Source: Ipomoea triloba (Eukaryota; Streptophyta; Magnoliopsida; Solanales; Convolvulaceae). From it: 64,000 nt of DNA. The stretch covers positions 27,293,672 to 27,357,671 of the forward strand of contig NC_044916.1 in NCBI RefSeq assembly GCF_003576645.1, in the 5' to 3' direction. The notes under the pieces were generated by a model. The model was not told the origin of the DNA. It worked only from the letters and a program-made list of their open reading frames with translations, and did not search any database. Positions 37,285-47,518 of the stretch are shown piece after piece (positions within the stretch are counted from its first letter, which is position 1; every line of letters starts with the position of its first letter). Made by a program: the position numbers and the translations under genes.

Positions 37285-38395
37285 ATGCTATGGGCCTGGG
37301 GAAAACTGTAATGACAATTGCTCTAATACTTGCCAGGCTGGGCAAGAACTTGCTGAGGATATGGCTGTTACTCAGCATTCTAGGAACAGAAGGATTAAAG
37401 GTGGCACTCTCATTGTTTGTCCTATGGCATTACTTGGTCAATGGAAGGTGTGTTTGCTAGTCTGTAGCCCCTTTTTTGCTTAATTTCAACATGAAATTGT
37501 GATTGATATTGATTATAATTCTTATATCAGGATGAACTTGAAGCCCATTCAAAGCCAGATAGCATTTCTGTTTTTGTTCATTATGGTGGGTACATAAGTA
37601 AACCCTAGAGTGATAGCAGAACCAGATGTGGTCTTGACAACCTCTATGGTCTTCTATCTGCTGCATATAAGGCTGTAAGTGATCAGTATCAATGTTTTCC
37701 AGATCAGTATCAATGTTTTCCCTTGAGCTTGAAAGTGTATTTATTCTGTTTGTTTGGTTCTATGCCCAATGCTACTTGTTATGGACTACCTTGATTAACC
37801 AGTTTTTAACTTTGATTTAGGATGGGGGGAGTAGCATATTCCATAAAGTTGATTGGCATCGAATTGTACTGGATGAAGCACACACCATAAAGTCTTGGAG
37901 AACAGTGAGTGCTAGGGCTGCATTCACATTGTCTGTACATTGCAGGTGGTGTCTCACTGGTACTCCACTGCAGGTATGTTCCCTCATCTGAGTGCTCCAC
38001 TTATCATGTTTCCTAAAAAAATAAGTATTGTGTAAGATCGTCTCATGTGAGAAACATAATACTTTTTAGACTGTTCTAGCAATCCAGTTTATGTTAATGA
38101 TGTCCTCACTAATTGCTGCAGAATAATGTGCAAGATCTTTACAGCTTTTTGTGTTTCTTGCATGTTGAGCCATGGTGCAATTGGGCATGGTATATCTTAT
38201 ATATTACTACTGTATATATACATGGTAATAAGTTTAACTAAATTAGACTACTTAAATGTTTGCTATTTTTGGGTGGAATAAGTTAATACAGAGACCTTAT
38301 GAGAATGTTGATAAGAGAGAATTGAAACTGATCAAGGCAATTCTTAGGCCATTAATGCTTAGGAGAGCAAAGGAAACAAAGGACAAGGAAGAGAG
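37285..38395 (+). pseudogene. RAD5: RAD5-type SNF2 helicase fragment (five exons)
   Basis: RAD5/HLTF-class proteins are SWI2/SNF2 ATPases in post-replication repair. Exons: 37,285-37,447 (motif I DAMGLGKTVMTIALILA; after a frameshift GGTLIVCPMALLGQWK, motif Ia); 37,531-37,674 (DELEAHSKPDSISVFVHYGG, then frame-broken); 37,821-37,973 (IVLDEAHTIKSW with the DEAH box, then WCLTGTPLQ motif III); 38,122-38,189 (NNVQDLYSFLCFLHVEPW); 38,292-38,395 (RPYENVDKRELKLIKAILRP, MLRRAKETKDKE). The HIRAN and RING parts and the second helicase lobe are missing. The sequence resembles plant RAD5B more than RAD5A from memory. At least two frameshifts. Confidence 0.8.
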
Positions 38396-38491
38396 GTAAA
38401 GTGTGGTATGATTAACATTCTCTCCAAACCAGTTTTTCTCCGTGATTTATTTCATGCAACTCAGGCCCATAATAAGTTGAGGTAAATCACC

Positions 38492-38530
38492 TATGCAGAA
38501 GACGTTTACAAGTTCTACAAGGAAGTTGAG
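38492..38530 (+). pseudogene. CYCB: Second copy of the cyclin B exon 3 tail
   Basis: YAEDVYKFYKEVE followed by the same donor and intron start (GTAAATCACC) as at 35,912. It marks the left edge of a duplicated cyclin-YKT6 segment (copy B). Confidence 0.75.
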
Positions 38531-38552
38531 GTAAATCACCTTTTGTGATTTA

Positions 38553-38857
38553 GGGGTCGTTAGTAAATAGAAAAATGTAGGATTTTCTGAAAAAAAAAAA
38601 AAAAAAAAAACAGAGAATTGGAGAAGTGGAAGAATGAAAATGGAAAACTTGTTTACTAAAATTAATTCTCAAACATAGCTTTCCACCTCCATTCTTTCAT
38701 TTGTGTATAGTTTTGGAGAAAGCTAAATTGGAGTTCTTCATTTGGAGAACTGGGAAAAACACGGGTGAAAAGTTCTATGCTAACCTGGAGGTTTTTTTTC
38801 AAAACCTGCTTGGTGACTCACTTCTTCCTTGCTTTTTTTGTATTGCCTATTCTCCTC

Positions 38858-38898
<41 letters not shown>

Positions 38899-38996
38899 TT
38901 CTTTATTATTATCATTATAATTATTTTCTTTATTATTATCATTATTATTGTTATTATTATCTTTATTATCATTATCATTATTATTATTATTATATC

Positions 38997-39043
<47 letters not shown>

Positions 39044-39118
39044 CTTTTTTATCTTTATTATTATTATTATTATTATTATTATAATATCTTTATTATTATT
39101 ATTATTATCTTTTTTATC

Positions 39119-39150
<32 letters not shown>

Positions 39151-39310
39151 CTTTATTATTATCATTATCATTATTTTCTTTATTATTATCATTATTATTA
39201 TTATTATTATTATTATTGTTATTACTATTTTTATTATTATTATTATTATTATTTTTATTATTTTATTATTGTTGTTATTATTATTATTATTATTATTATC
39301 TTCTTTATTA

Positions 39311-39341
<31 letters not shown>

Positions 39342-39364
39342 CTTTATTATTTTTATTTTTATTA

Positions 39365-39428
<64 letters not shown>

Positions 39429-39620
39429 CTTTGTTGTAGAAATGTACAAATGCTATATGCCTATATGGGAGGATTGTATTTAATAAAATAAAAAAATTAG
39501 AGAAATGAAAAATTGGAGGAAGGGAGAAATGGAAAACGGGAGGAATGGATAAGGAAACTGGAGAAATGGAGAAATGGAAAACTGGAAATGGAAAAACAGA
39601 GAAATGAAGTAAACGACCCC
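38553..39620. mobile_element. PIF/Harbinger-type MITE enlarged by (TTA)n
   Basis: The ends GGGGTCGTTAGTAAATAG and AAGTAAACGACCCC are inverted, flanked by TTA on both sides (38,550-38,552 and 39,621-39,623). The subterminal parts have GGAAAACTGG/GGAGAAATGG words. The centre (38,859-39,430) is an imperfect TTA repeat. Inserted in the intron after the cyclin exon 3 tail of copy B. Confidence 0.75.
38859..39430. repeat. 570-bp imperfect (TTA)n tract
   Basis: TTA/ATT triplets broken by CTTT, ATC and GTT interruptions. The Leu/Tyr/Ile-only frames over it are simple-repeat translations, not proteins. Confidence 0.95.
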
Positions 39621-39659
39621 TTATACTCTTTGATTAATGAATTTGAGCTTCTCTAAATG

Positions 39660-40490
39660 TTAGATGTGTTTACTGTATAGTGCTAGATTCTATGTTTGAT
39701 TTCTCTATTAATTACCATTGGCTGTTTTTGAAATTACTGTATAGGGTTGTGTTTACCGTATAGGATCAATGTCAACATTCTTTAGGGGGGTCTGTTAGTA
39801 TTCTCTTTAGTTAATTTTGTTTATCCACATTTGAATGCCTAATTATGTGATCCCTCTATCTGTTTTTCCCTTTTCTGATGGTTTAAGTTAACAGATGCAT
39901 GAAATCAATGTATTTCGGAATGATATCGTATGATTCATAGAAAGCTAACATTTACTTTTTTAATGCAATTGAGTACAAGGTGCATTCATATAACCGTAAT
40001 GGCTTATGTGTGTTGGGTTTTATGGATGATCACTACCCGGTTCAAAGTGCTTTTCACTGCTAAATCAGGTAATATATTTTCTCTTGTTGATTTTTGTAAT
40101 TTTTGTGAGAGATGTTTCATTTCATCAAGTGCTGATTTTTATGTGCACTTTTTATATTTATAGGGCGTGGATGAGTACCAAAAACTTTTGGTGACACATG
40201 GAGATCTGCTCAATCTGATAGTACTCGACAATGGCCTTACTTATTTGAAGCTCTAAATAAATTTCAGGTGTCTAGTTAGTTCATTTTTCTTATTACCAGA
40301 TTAATGTCATCAGTGATAACTAATTTCATCTTGAACCCTTTGCTTGATTAATTTATATCACTTGCTGATAAGCTTAAGTTCCTTTCCTTTCTTAATCTTT
40401 CAGGATCCTGCGGAAGCTGACAAGCTGTTGAAAATTCAACGGGAGTTGGATGGAACAAAAATTTTTCTTGTGTAAGTAATGTGCTGTAAT
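39660..40490 (+). repeat. Duplicated segment matching 35,925-36,750
   Basis: Long runs are shared (for example GATTCTATGTTTGATT, TTTAGGGGGGTCTGTTAGTA, ACAGATGCATGAAATCAATG), with scattered substitutions and small indels throughout. It is a real diverged duplication, not an assembly copy. Confidence 0.85.
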
Positions 40491-40885
40491 TTTATTTTCT
40501 TTCTCATTTACAATCTATGTCCTAGTTGATCTGTAATGCTTTCTGTTGGTTTCTTACAAGCTAACTGTTAACCTATCAGTTCTCTGTGATGCTAGGAAGG
40601 GCTGACATTAGTTACATTGTGTTATTTTCTGATTGCCACAATTATTAATATTAGAGGAAATTCATGTTACAGAACAACTAGAAATGCTTTTGGTATTTGA
40701 GTTTTATTTTGTCAGATAAAAATTTATATTGCATCATATTTTTACAAGGCAGAAGCTCTTCCTGACCCCTTTGCCTTTTTAATTGTAAGAATGAGTTAAT
40801 ACCACAGCACTTGTTGAGAACGTGGTGAGAAGCTTGACAGTTTGGTTGAGAAGAGTTAAGATCTCATTCAGCTTCGCAGGTACTA
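39971..40885 (+). pseudogene. YKT6: YKT6 SNARE fragment, copy B
   Basis: Exon pieces: 39,971-40,068 (EYKVHSYNRNGLCVLGFMDD, HYPVQSAF, then frame loss), 40,164-40,267 (VDEYQK, then the frame-shifted equivalent of the GDTWRSAQSDST segment, ending LKL), 40,404-40,471 (DPAEADKLLKIQRELDGTK) and about 40,825-40,880 (RGEKLDSLVEKS, start of the SNARE motif). It keeps more of the gene than copy A and matches plant YKT6 more closely, but is broken by frameshifts and lacks the longin start and the CaaX end. Confidence 0.78.
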
Positions 40886-40889
40886 ATGT

Positions 40890-41260
40890 CATTCAATTAT
40901 ACTCCACAGTTGTAATAGATTTTTGTTGATTACCAATAATCTTAAACAACAACGGAGTGGAATGGAGTTTATAAAATGATTTTCAAAATTTTTAATTATC
41001 CTCTTTAGTTTAGAAAAGGATTTTCAAGATTTTGAAATACTGTTTTTAGTTTATAAATGGACAATAATGGAATGGAATGGAGTTTATAAAATGATTTTTA
41101 AAATTTTTAATTACCCTCTTTAGTTTAGAAAAGGATTTTCAAAATTTTGAAACACTCTTTTTAGTTTATAAATGGATTTTTAAAATTTTCAAGTACTCTC
41201 TTTAGTTTTTTATAAGTGGATTTCAGTCCTTTTAATTGCTAACATGATTTAAGTACTCTC
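40890..41260. repeat. Tandem TTTAGTTTA(T/G)AAAAGGATTTT repeats
   Basis: Between the YKT6 and RNR fragments, GATTTTCAAAATTTTGAA and CTCTTTAGTTTAGAAAAGG words recur about every 60-75 bp from 40,970 to 41,230. Confidence 0.7.
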
Positions 41261-41265
41261 TGTAG

Positions 41266-41803
41266 CACCAATGCCCACTGCTTCAACAAGCCAAATTCTT
41301 GGAAATAATGAATGCTTGGAGCCATACACTTCCAACATTTACAGCCGCAGAGTGCTAAGGTTTCTTTGCCCACCAGATTATGTTAGTTCACATTTCAGTT
41401 TGCTGCCTATCCAATTCTAACTACTGTTGTATTTTGACAATGGTGATTTGTTGTGGTAAACAAACTTACAAACATCTTCTTCATGACTTAACTGAGATGG
41501 GTCTTTGGTCACCACTTAAGAACCAGATTATATACGAGGTTGGATCTGTGCAGAAAATCCCTGAAATTCCTGACGGGCTTAAATTAATCTACAAGTAATT
41601 TTCTCATCCATTTTTTTCCTTCATATTCTTCTTTCTATTCATTGGCTAATACAGAGTATAATGTACTCATGTTAGGACTGTGTGGGAGATCAAGCAAAGG
41701 ACTTTGGTTGATATGGCTGCTGATCATGGATGCTACATAGACCAGAGCCAAAGCCTTAATATCCATACGGACCAACCCAATTTTGGAAAGCTTACTTCCA
41801 TGG
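41266..41803 (+). pseudogene. RNR1: Ribonucleotide reductase large subunit fragment
   Basis: RNR1 reduces ribonucleotides to deoxyribonucleotides for DNA synthesis. Exon pieces: 41,266-41,359 ([31 protein letters not shown]); about 41,440-41,595 (HLLHDLTEMGLWSPLKNQII, then GSVQKIPEIPDGLKLIY); 41,676-41,803 ([40 protein letters not shown]). These correspond to the C-terminal third of the R1 barrel. The active-site Cys regions, the ATP cone and the C-terminal Cys pair are absent. The segment ends abruptly at sequence also present at 37,013. Confidence 0.82.
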
Positions 41804-41805
41804 GT

Positions 41806-42080
41806 GTGACTACAATATGAAGGTTAAAATGATTTCAGTTTTATGTTTTTATCCCATTTTACGTTAAATGATGCTTGTAAACTCATTGTTAGGGTCAAAC
41901 TTATTTATTTTTTCGGGTAGAGTTGAGTTATGAAAATAATGGCGGAGTGGCAACTTTTCTCTCCTTTAGCCTAAAAGTGTTCCTGAAAGTGTGGTATGAT
42001 TAACATTCTCTCCAAGCTAGTTTTTCTCCATGATTTATTCTATGCAACTCATACGCATGATAAGTTGATTATTCATTGTT
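41806..42080 (+). repeat. Duplicated spacer matching 37,013-37,180 and 38,400-38,480
   Basis: 41,806-41,965 equals the junction spacer left of the RAD5 fragment. 41,988-42,075 (GTGTGGTATGATTAACATTC) equals the sequence directly right of the RAD5 fragment. So copy B has the flanks of RAD5 but not RAD5 itself. Confidence 0.8.
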
Positions 42081-42224
42081 GAAGCGACATTATAGTAAAT
42101 AGAAAGAGAAAGCTCTGATTGAAGTGTGAATTTGATATATTGTGGCAAACTCTATATATCAAAAGCATACATTTATCGTGAATTTCATGACAATGTATAG
42201 GCCATCATCACTTAAGGTATTTCT

Positions 42225-42960
42225 TTCTTTTTATTATTATTAATTATTAATGTTAAATATTAGGAAGATAATGGATATCGTAACAAACACTAAAAATTAT
42301 AAGAGTTGTGGTATATTATATAATTTGACAAAATTGGACCCATTCCTTCAATTTTGTTAAATTATAAAATGTACCACATCCTTTACAATTTTAAGCATCT
42401 AACATTGTTACGATTCACTGATAGATTTTTTTCTTAAAAATTATTAAGAAATTATCGTTCAAGACAATCATAAGAAATTGGTACATTATATTCTTTAATT
42501 TGACAAAAACTGAAGGAATGGGTTCAGTTTTGTCAAATTATAAAAAGTATATTTTCCTATCATATTTTTAGTTTTTGACATTCTTACCATCAACTGATCA
42601 ACACTAAAGTGGATCCTTAGTAGGATAAGTTTGGACCTGGTGATTCTTGCTATTGGATGTTGCTCTTGCGTACAATTTAAATTAAAGATTTATCAAGAGA
42701 GACGGAGGTCAGTTCACCCAATCCTTTTGAACTTAATGAGAACATATCTTCAAATGCATATAGTTTTTTGTTATAACTTTCTAAGATTTTACCAAAAACA
42801 ATGTTTTTAAAATTAATTTCTAGGACAACCTTTTGGTGCTTTTGAACTTAATGAGAACATATCTTCAAATGCATATAGCTTTTTGTTATAACTTTCTAAG
42901 GTTTTACCAAAAACAATGTATATTTAAAATTAATTTCTAGGACAACCTTTTCGGGAGGAT
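42225..42960. repeat. Inverted repeat and a 113-bp tandem duplication
   Basis: 42,285-42,560 contains inverted TTTGACAAAATTGGACCCAT / ATGGGTTCAGTTTTGTCAAA arms. 42,726-42,834 is repeated at 42,840-42,952 (GAACTTAATGAGAACATATC onward). No coding signal. Confidence 0.7.
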
Positions 42961-43034
42961 GTAAATGGGATGAGGGTAGCATAACATCTAACCTAAAATC
43001 TATAGGCATCCAAAATATTTGAACTTTTTTCATG

Positions 43035-45333
43035 CCATTTATTTTACTCAACATGTCTTATTTTTCCTCTTCAACTCCTTTCTTATTTCCTTCTATTTTT
43101 CATCTTCTTGATCCTTCTTATCATTCCACTCCCCATTTTTGCTTCTTAATTTTCTTCTTCTCTTTCCCATCTTCCTTATCCGTTCTTTCTTTCTTTCCTT
43201 CTGTTTTCTTTCATGTTCTCCATCCTTTCATACTCACTCTCATTCTCATCCCTTCTCGTTTTTTCTTTGTTGACCTTCTCACTCTCTGTCTCTATCTTTT
43301 TTCCTTTTCATTCTCCAAACTCCTTTTTTTCACACCCTTGTTTTTTTTGTTTCTCTTCTTCTTCTTTCTCCTATTGTCCTCCTCCTTTTGCTTTCAATCT
43401 TTTATCCTCATTCACTTCTTCTTTTTGTTCTCTTTCTTCTTTTCGCTACTTCATTTTCACCCTCATCCTTCATTATTCATATTCTTTCATCTTCTGTTTT
43501 TTCCTAGTTTTTTTCTTCCTATTTTTCTTCCAGCTCTATCTCCTCGTTGTTTTTAGTCTACTGCTACTATTTTTTTCTTCTCCTTCTTGTCCTCATATGC
43601 ATTCTCTTTATTCTTATTAGAATACTCTCTGTTTTTCTACTTCCTTTTCTTCTTCTTCTTCTTCTTCTTCTCTTTCTCATCTTTCTCTCATTTTCTCTCT
43701 TTTTTTCTTCTTTTATTCACTTTTTTTTTCCTTCATGTTATCGTCTCTTTTTTTTTTCTCGTTATATTTGACTTCAAATTCTTCATTCCTCATCTTTTCG
43801 CCTTTCTTCTCATTTCTTAACCTACTACTCTGCTCTCTTTTTCTTCTCTTTTTCGTTCTAATATTCATCTTCTTGTTCTTTCTTTTTATTCCACCCCCTA
43901 TTTTTGCTTCTTAATTTTCATCTTCTCTTTCCTATCTTCCTTATCCGTTCTAACTCACTCTCATTCTCATCTCTTCTCGTTTTTCTTTGTTGACCTTCTC
44001 TCTCTGTCTCAATCTTTTTTTTTTCTCCAAACTCCTTTTTTTCACTCTCTTGTCTTTTTGTTTCCTCTTCCCCTTCTTTCTCCTTTTGTTCTCCTCCTTT
44101 TGCTTTCAATCTTTTATCCTCTTCCACCACCTTCTCCTTTTTGTTCTCTTTATTCTTCTAGTTTATCTTTCTCGTCATTTTCACCCTTATTCTTCATTAT
44201 TCATATTCCTTCATCTTATATTTTTTGCTAGTTTTTTTCTTCCTATTTCTCTTCTAGCTCTTTCTCGTTTTATTTTAGTCTACTGCTACTCTTTTTTTTA
44301 TTCATGTTCTTAACCTCATATTCATTCTCTTTCTTCTTATTAGAATACTCTCTTTGTTTGTACTTCCATTTTTTCTTCTTCTTCTTCTCTTTCTCATCTT
44401 CCTCTCATTTTCTCTCTTTTTTCTGCTTCTATTCACTTCTTTTTTCCTTCATGTACTCCATCGTCTCTTCTTTCTTTCTTTTTTTTTCGTTATCTTTTAC
44501 TTCAAATTCCTCAATTTTCATCTTTTTGCCTTTGTTCTCATTAACCTATTACTCTAGTCTCTTTTTCTTCTCTTTTACGTTCTAATATTCATCTTCTTGT
44601 TCTTTCTTTTTATTCCATCCCTTATTTTTGCTTCTTAATTTTCTTCTTTTGTTTCCCATCTTCCTTATCTGTTTCTCTCTTTCTTTCCTTCTTTTTTCCT
44701 TCATGTTCTCCATCCTTTCTTACTCACTCTTATTTTCATCGTTTTTTCTTTGTTGACCTCTCTCTCTCTGTCTCTATCTTTTTCCTTTTTTATTCTCCAA
44801 ACTCCTCTTTTTCAATCCCTTGTCTTTTTGTTTCTCTTCCCATTCTTTTTCCTTTTGTCCTCTTCCTTTTGCTTTCTATCTTTTGTCCAACTGCCTTGTT
44901 TTTTTTTCTCTTCCTATTTTTCTTCTAGCTCTTTCTTGTTTTTTCTAGTACTGCTAATCTTTTTTTCTTCTCCTTCTTGCCCTCATATTCATTTTCTTTC
45001 TTCTTATTAGTACTCTCTTTTCTTATTTCCTTTTCTTCTTCTTCTCTTTCTCATCTTCCTCTCATTTTTTATCTCCTTTTTTTCTTTGATTCACATCTTT
45101 TTTCCTTCATGTTTTCCATTGTCTCTTTTTTTTTTTCGTTATATTTGACTTCAAATTCTTTATTCTTCATCTTTTCGCCTTTCTTCTCATTCTTAACCTA
45201 CTATTCTACTCTCTTTTTCCTTTTTCTTCTCCAAACCTCTCTTTTTCACTCTCTTGTCTTGTTGTTTCCTCTTCCCCTTCTTTCTCCTTTCATTCCCCTC
45301 TTTTTGCTTTCAATCTTTTATCATCTTCCACCA
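43035..45333 (+). repeat. Polypyrimidine repeat array, left part
   Basis: Almost only C and T on the + strand (TTCTTC, CTTTTTCTTCTC, TCATTTTC words) with short A/G anchors. The anchor phrase ATATTCATCTTCTTGTTC followed by CTTTTTATTCCA and TTTTTGCTTCTTAATTTTC recurs at about 43,097 (diverged), 43,861 and 44,585, so it is an irregular array with units of about 0.72-0.76 kb. The many Phe/Leu/Ser-rich frames here are translations of the repeat. Confidence 0.85.
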
Positions 45334-47518
45334 TGTAAAGTTCTATGAATCACACTTCCCTTTTTCAATAAAAAAAATCCTTCTGCAGATGCTCCTGAAC
45401 CTACTTCTGGAGTAAATGATGTTTCTGGACTGAATGCTTCCAATGAAATTTTATCTCAAGAGGTCGGCGACTCTACAAAACATAGCAGCTCATCATCTCA
45501 GCAGCAGTCTTTTGATGAAATACCCAGGACCAGCCATGAAAATTCTCAGGCATGGTTCTGCCCCGCATGAACCAGATCACACAACCAAGACGTTCTAATA
45601 GGCAGCGACATATCCCTAGCAGGCTCCAAGATTACTTGTGTGATGCTGTTGTCAACAGGGGCTCATCTGTGCATCATCTGTCAAAGGTCATAGCCTTTGA
45701 CGCCTTATCTCCATCACATAAGGCTTTCTCCATGGCTGTGACATCAATAGATGAACCAAAGACGTATAACCAAGCCATCAAAGACCACCACTGGAAGGAA
45801 GCTATGAATGCAGAAATCCAAGCACTGCAAGATAACAACACTTGGGAGTTAACCACTTTACCTGCTGGAAAAACACCAATAGGGTTGTAAATGGGTATAC
45901 AAAGTGAAATTTAAAGCAGACAGTTCAGTCGAAAGATACAAGGCACGTCTTGTCGCGAAAGGATATACTCAACAACTAGGGGTTGACTACATCGAAACAT
46001 TCTCGCCAGTTGCTCGAATCACTACAATTCGGACCTTCTTAGCTACAACAGCTTCCAAAGGTTGGTACATTTACCAATTAGACATAAACAATGCGTTTCT
46101 GCATGGTGATTTAACAGAAGAAGTTTATATGCACTTGCCTCCCAGGTTTCAAAGTGAATCACCAATCAAGTTTGTAGGCTGTTCCGTTCTCTTTATGGTC
46201 TTAAACAAGCTAGCCATCAATGGAATGCCAAGTTGAGTACTGCCCTATCTAGCATGGGATTTATACAATCCAAGGCTGATCCATCACTGTTTACAAAAGG
46301 TCAAAGTAACAGTTTCGTCGCTGTCCTTGTGTATGTCGACGACATACTAGTCACAAGCCCCAACCTAAGCATGATTGAGGACCTCAAAGCATTTCTGGAT
46401 AAGGCTTTCAAAATTAAAGACTTGGGAATACTATGCTACTTCCTAGGGATTGAAGCAAAAATGGATGATTCGGGTTTGAATTTGTGCCAAAGGAAATATG
46501 CTCTTGACATTTTATCCGAGGCTGGTTTTCTTGAATGTAAACCGGTAAACACTCCGATGGTACCTGGTTATCAGCTTCATCATAATGATGGTGCAGCTCT
46601 CAGTGATGTTAGTGTATATAGAAGACTTGTTGGCCGCTTGTTGTACCTCACAGCCACAAGACCAGACATTTCTTACGCGGTCCAACAACAAAGCCAATTC
46701 ATAGATGCTCCAACTGATAAACATTTAAGTGCCGCTCACAGGGTGCTTCGATACATCAAAAGCGCACCTGGACAAGGGTTGTTCTACCCCAAGGGTAGTG
46801 CTTTACAGCTCAATGTCTTCTCAGATTCAGACTGGGCCACATGTGTAGAGACGCGACGTTCTATAACTGGCTACTGTGTCTTCCTTGGATCCGCCCTTAT
46901 ATCTTGGAAATCAAAGAAGCAAGCAACAGTATCTCGATCCTCATCCGAAGCAGAGTATCGAGCACTAGTGTCTTCAGTCTGTGAAGTTCAATGGATCACA
47001 TTCTTATTGACAGACTTGCAGACACCCATGCAGAAGCCAGCGGTCATATTCTGTGACAACAAATCAGCAATAGCTATGGCCGAAAATAATGTCTTTCATG
47101 AACGAACAAAACATATTAAGATAGACTGTCACCTTGTTCGGGAAAAGGTTTCTCATGGTTTGATTAAACTCATGCCAATCTCATCAGCAAACCAAGTAGC
47201 AGATGGCTTGACAAAACCTCTTCCTATTACTCTGTTTAGAACATTTACATCTAAGTTGGGCATCCAGGACCTGTATGCGCCACCTTACGGGGGGTGTTGG
47301 AGAATAAACATAGCAGCAGTGAAGAAAGAAGAAAATCTTAAGGGCTTTGTGGTCTTTCCATTTGTTTTCTATTTTGTTATAACCACTAACCACTTTCTAT
47401 TTTGTTATAAACATTTTTCCCGGCATGCTTCTGAACTGTATCTCTGAACATAATGAATGAAACCAGTTAGATATTTTCTCACCTCTCTCGTCTCTCTACT
47501 TCGCCACAACTTCAGTCA
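45334..47518 (+). mobile_element. Copia-like retroelement insertion, 5'-deleted
   Basis: Starts TGTAAAGTTC and ends CTTCAGTCA, flanked by CACCA on both sides (45,329-45,333 and 47,519-47,523). Removing the insert and one CACCA restores the CTTCCACCACCTTCTCC phrase of the array. Coding content begins only just before reverse transcriptase. A purine run (ACGGGGGG, about 47,287-47,294) and TGTTGGAGAATAAAC mark a probable 3' LTR at 47,295-47,518. No matching 5' LTR is present. Confidence 0.7.
45396..47290 (+). pseudogene. Copia pol remnant: reverse transcriptase and RNase H
   Basis: 45,396-45,570 is the low-complexity segment before RT (SSSSSQQQSFDEIPRTS). RT follows: [66 protein letters not shown], the YVDDI catalytic motif at about 46,335, FLGIEA. 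RNase H: SDSDWATC, SWKSKKQATVSRSSSEAEYR, CDNKSAI and KHIKIDCH. Frame breaks lie at about 45,550, 45,888 (an extra base before CKWVY) and 46,170-46,230. The integrase, protease and gag are absent. The longest clean stretch is 46,233-47,447. Confidence 0.85.

Noticed and set aside
38701..39491. Frames of 127-220 codons rich in Tyr/Ile/Leu
   Set aside because: They lie on an imperfect TTA repeat and have no complexity.
34307..41803. Single functional fusion gene TFIIB-cyclin-YKT6-RAD5-RNR
   Set aside because: Frameshifts and stops in the cyclin, YKT6 and RAD5 parts and missing domains make a continuous product impossible without sequence errors.
43987..44313. Membrane protein prediction from hydrophobic Phe/Leu frames
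   Set aside because: The hydrophobicity comes from TTC/CTT codons of the simple repeat.
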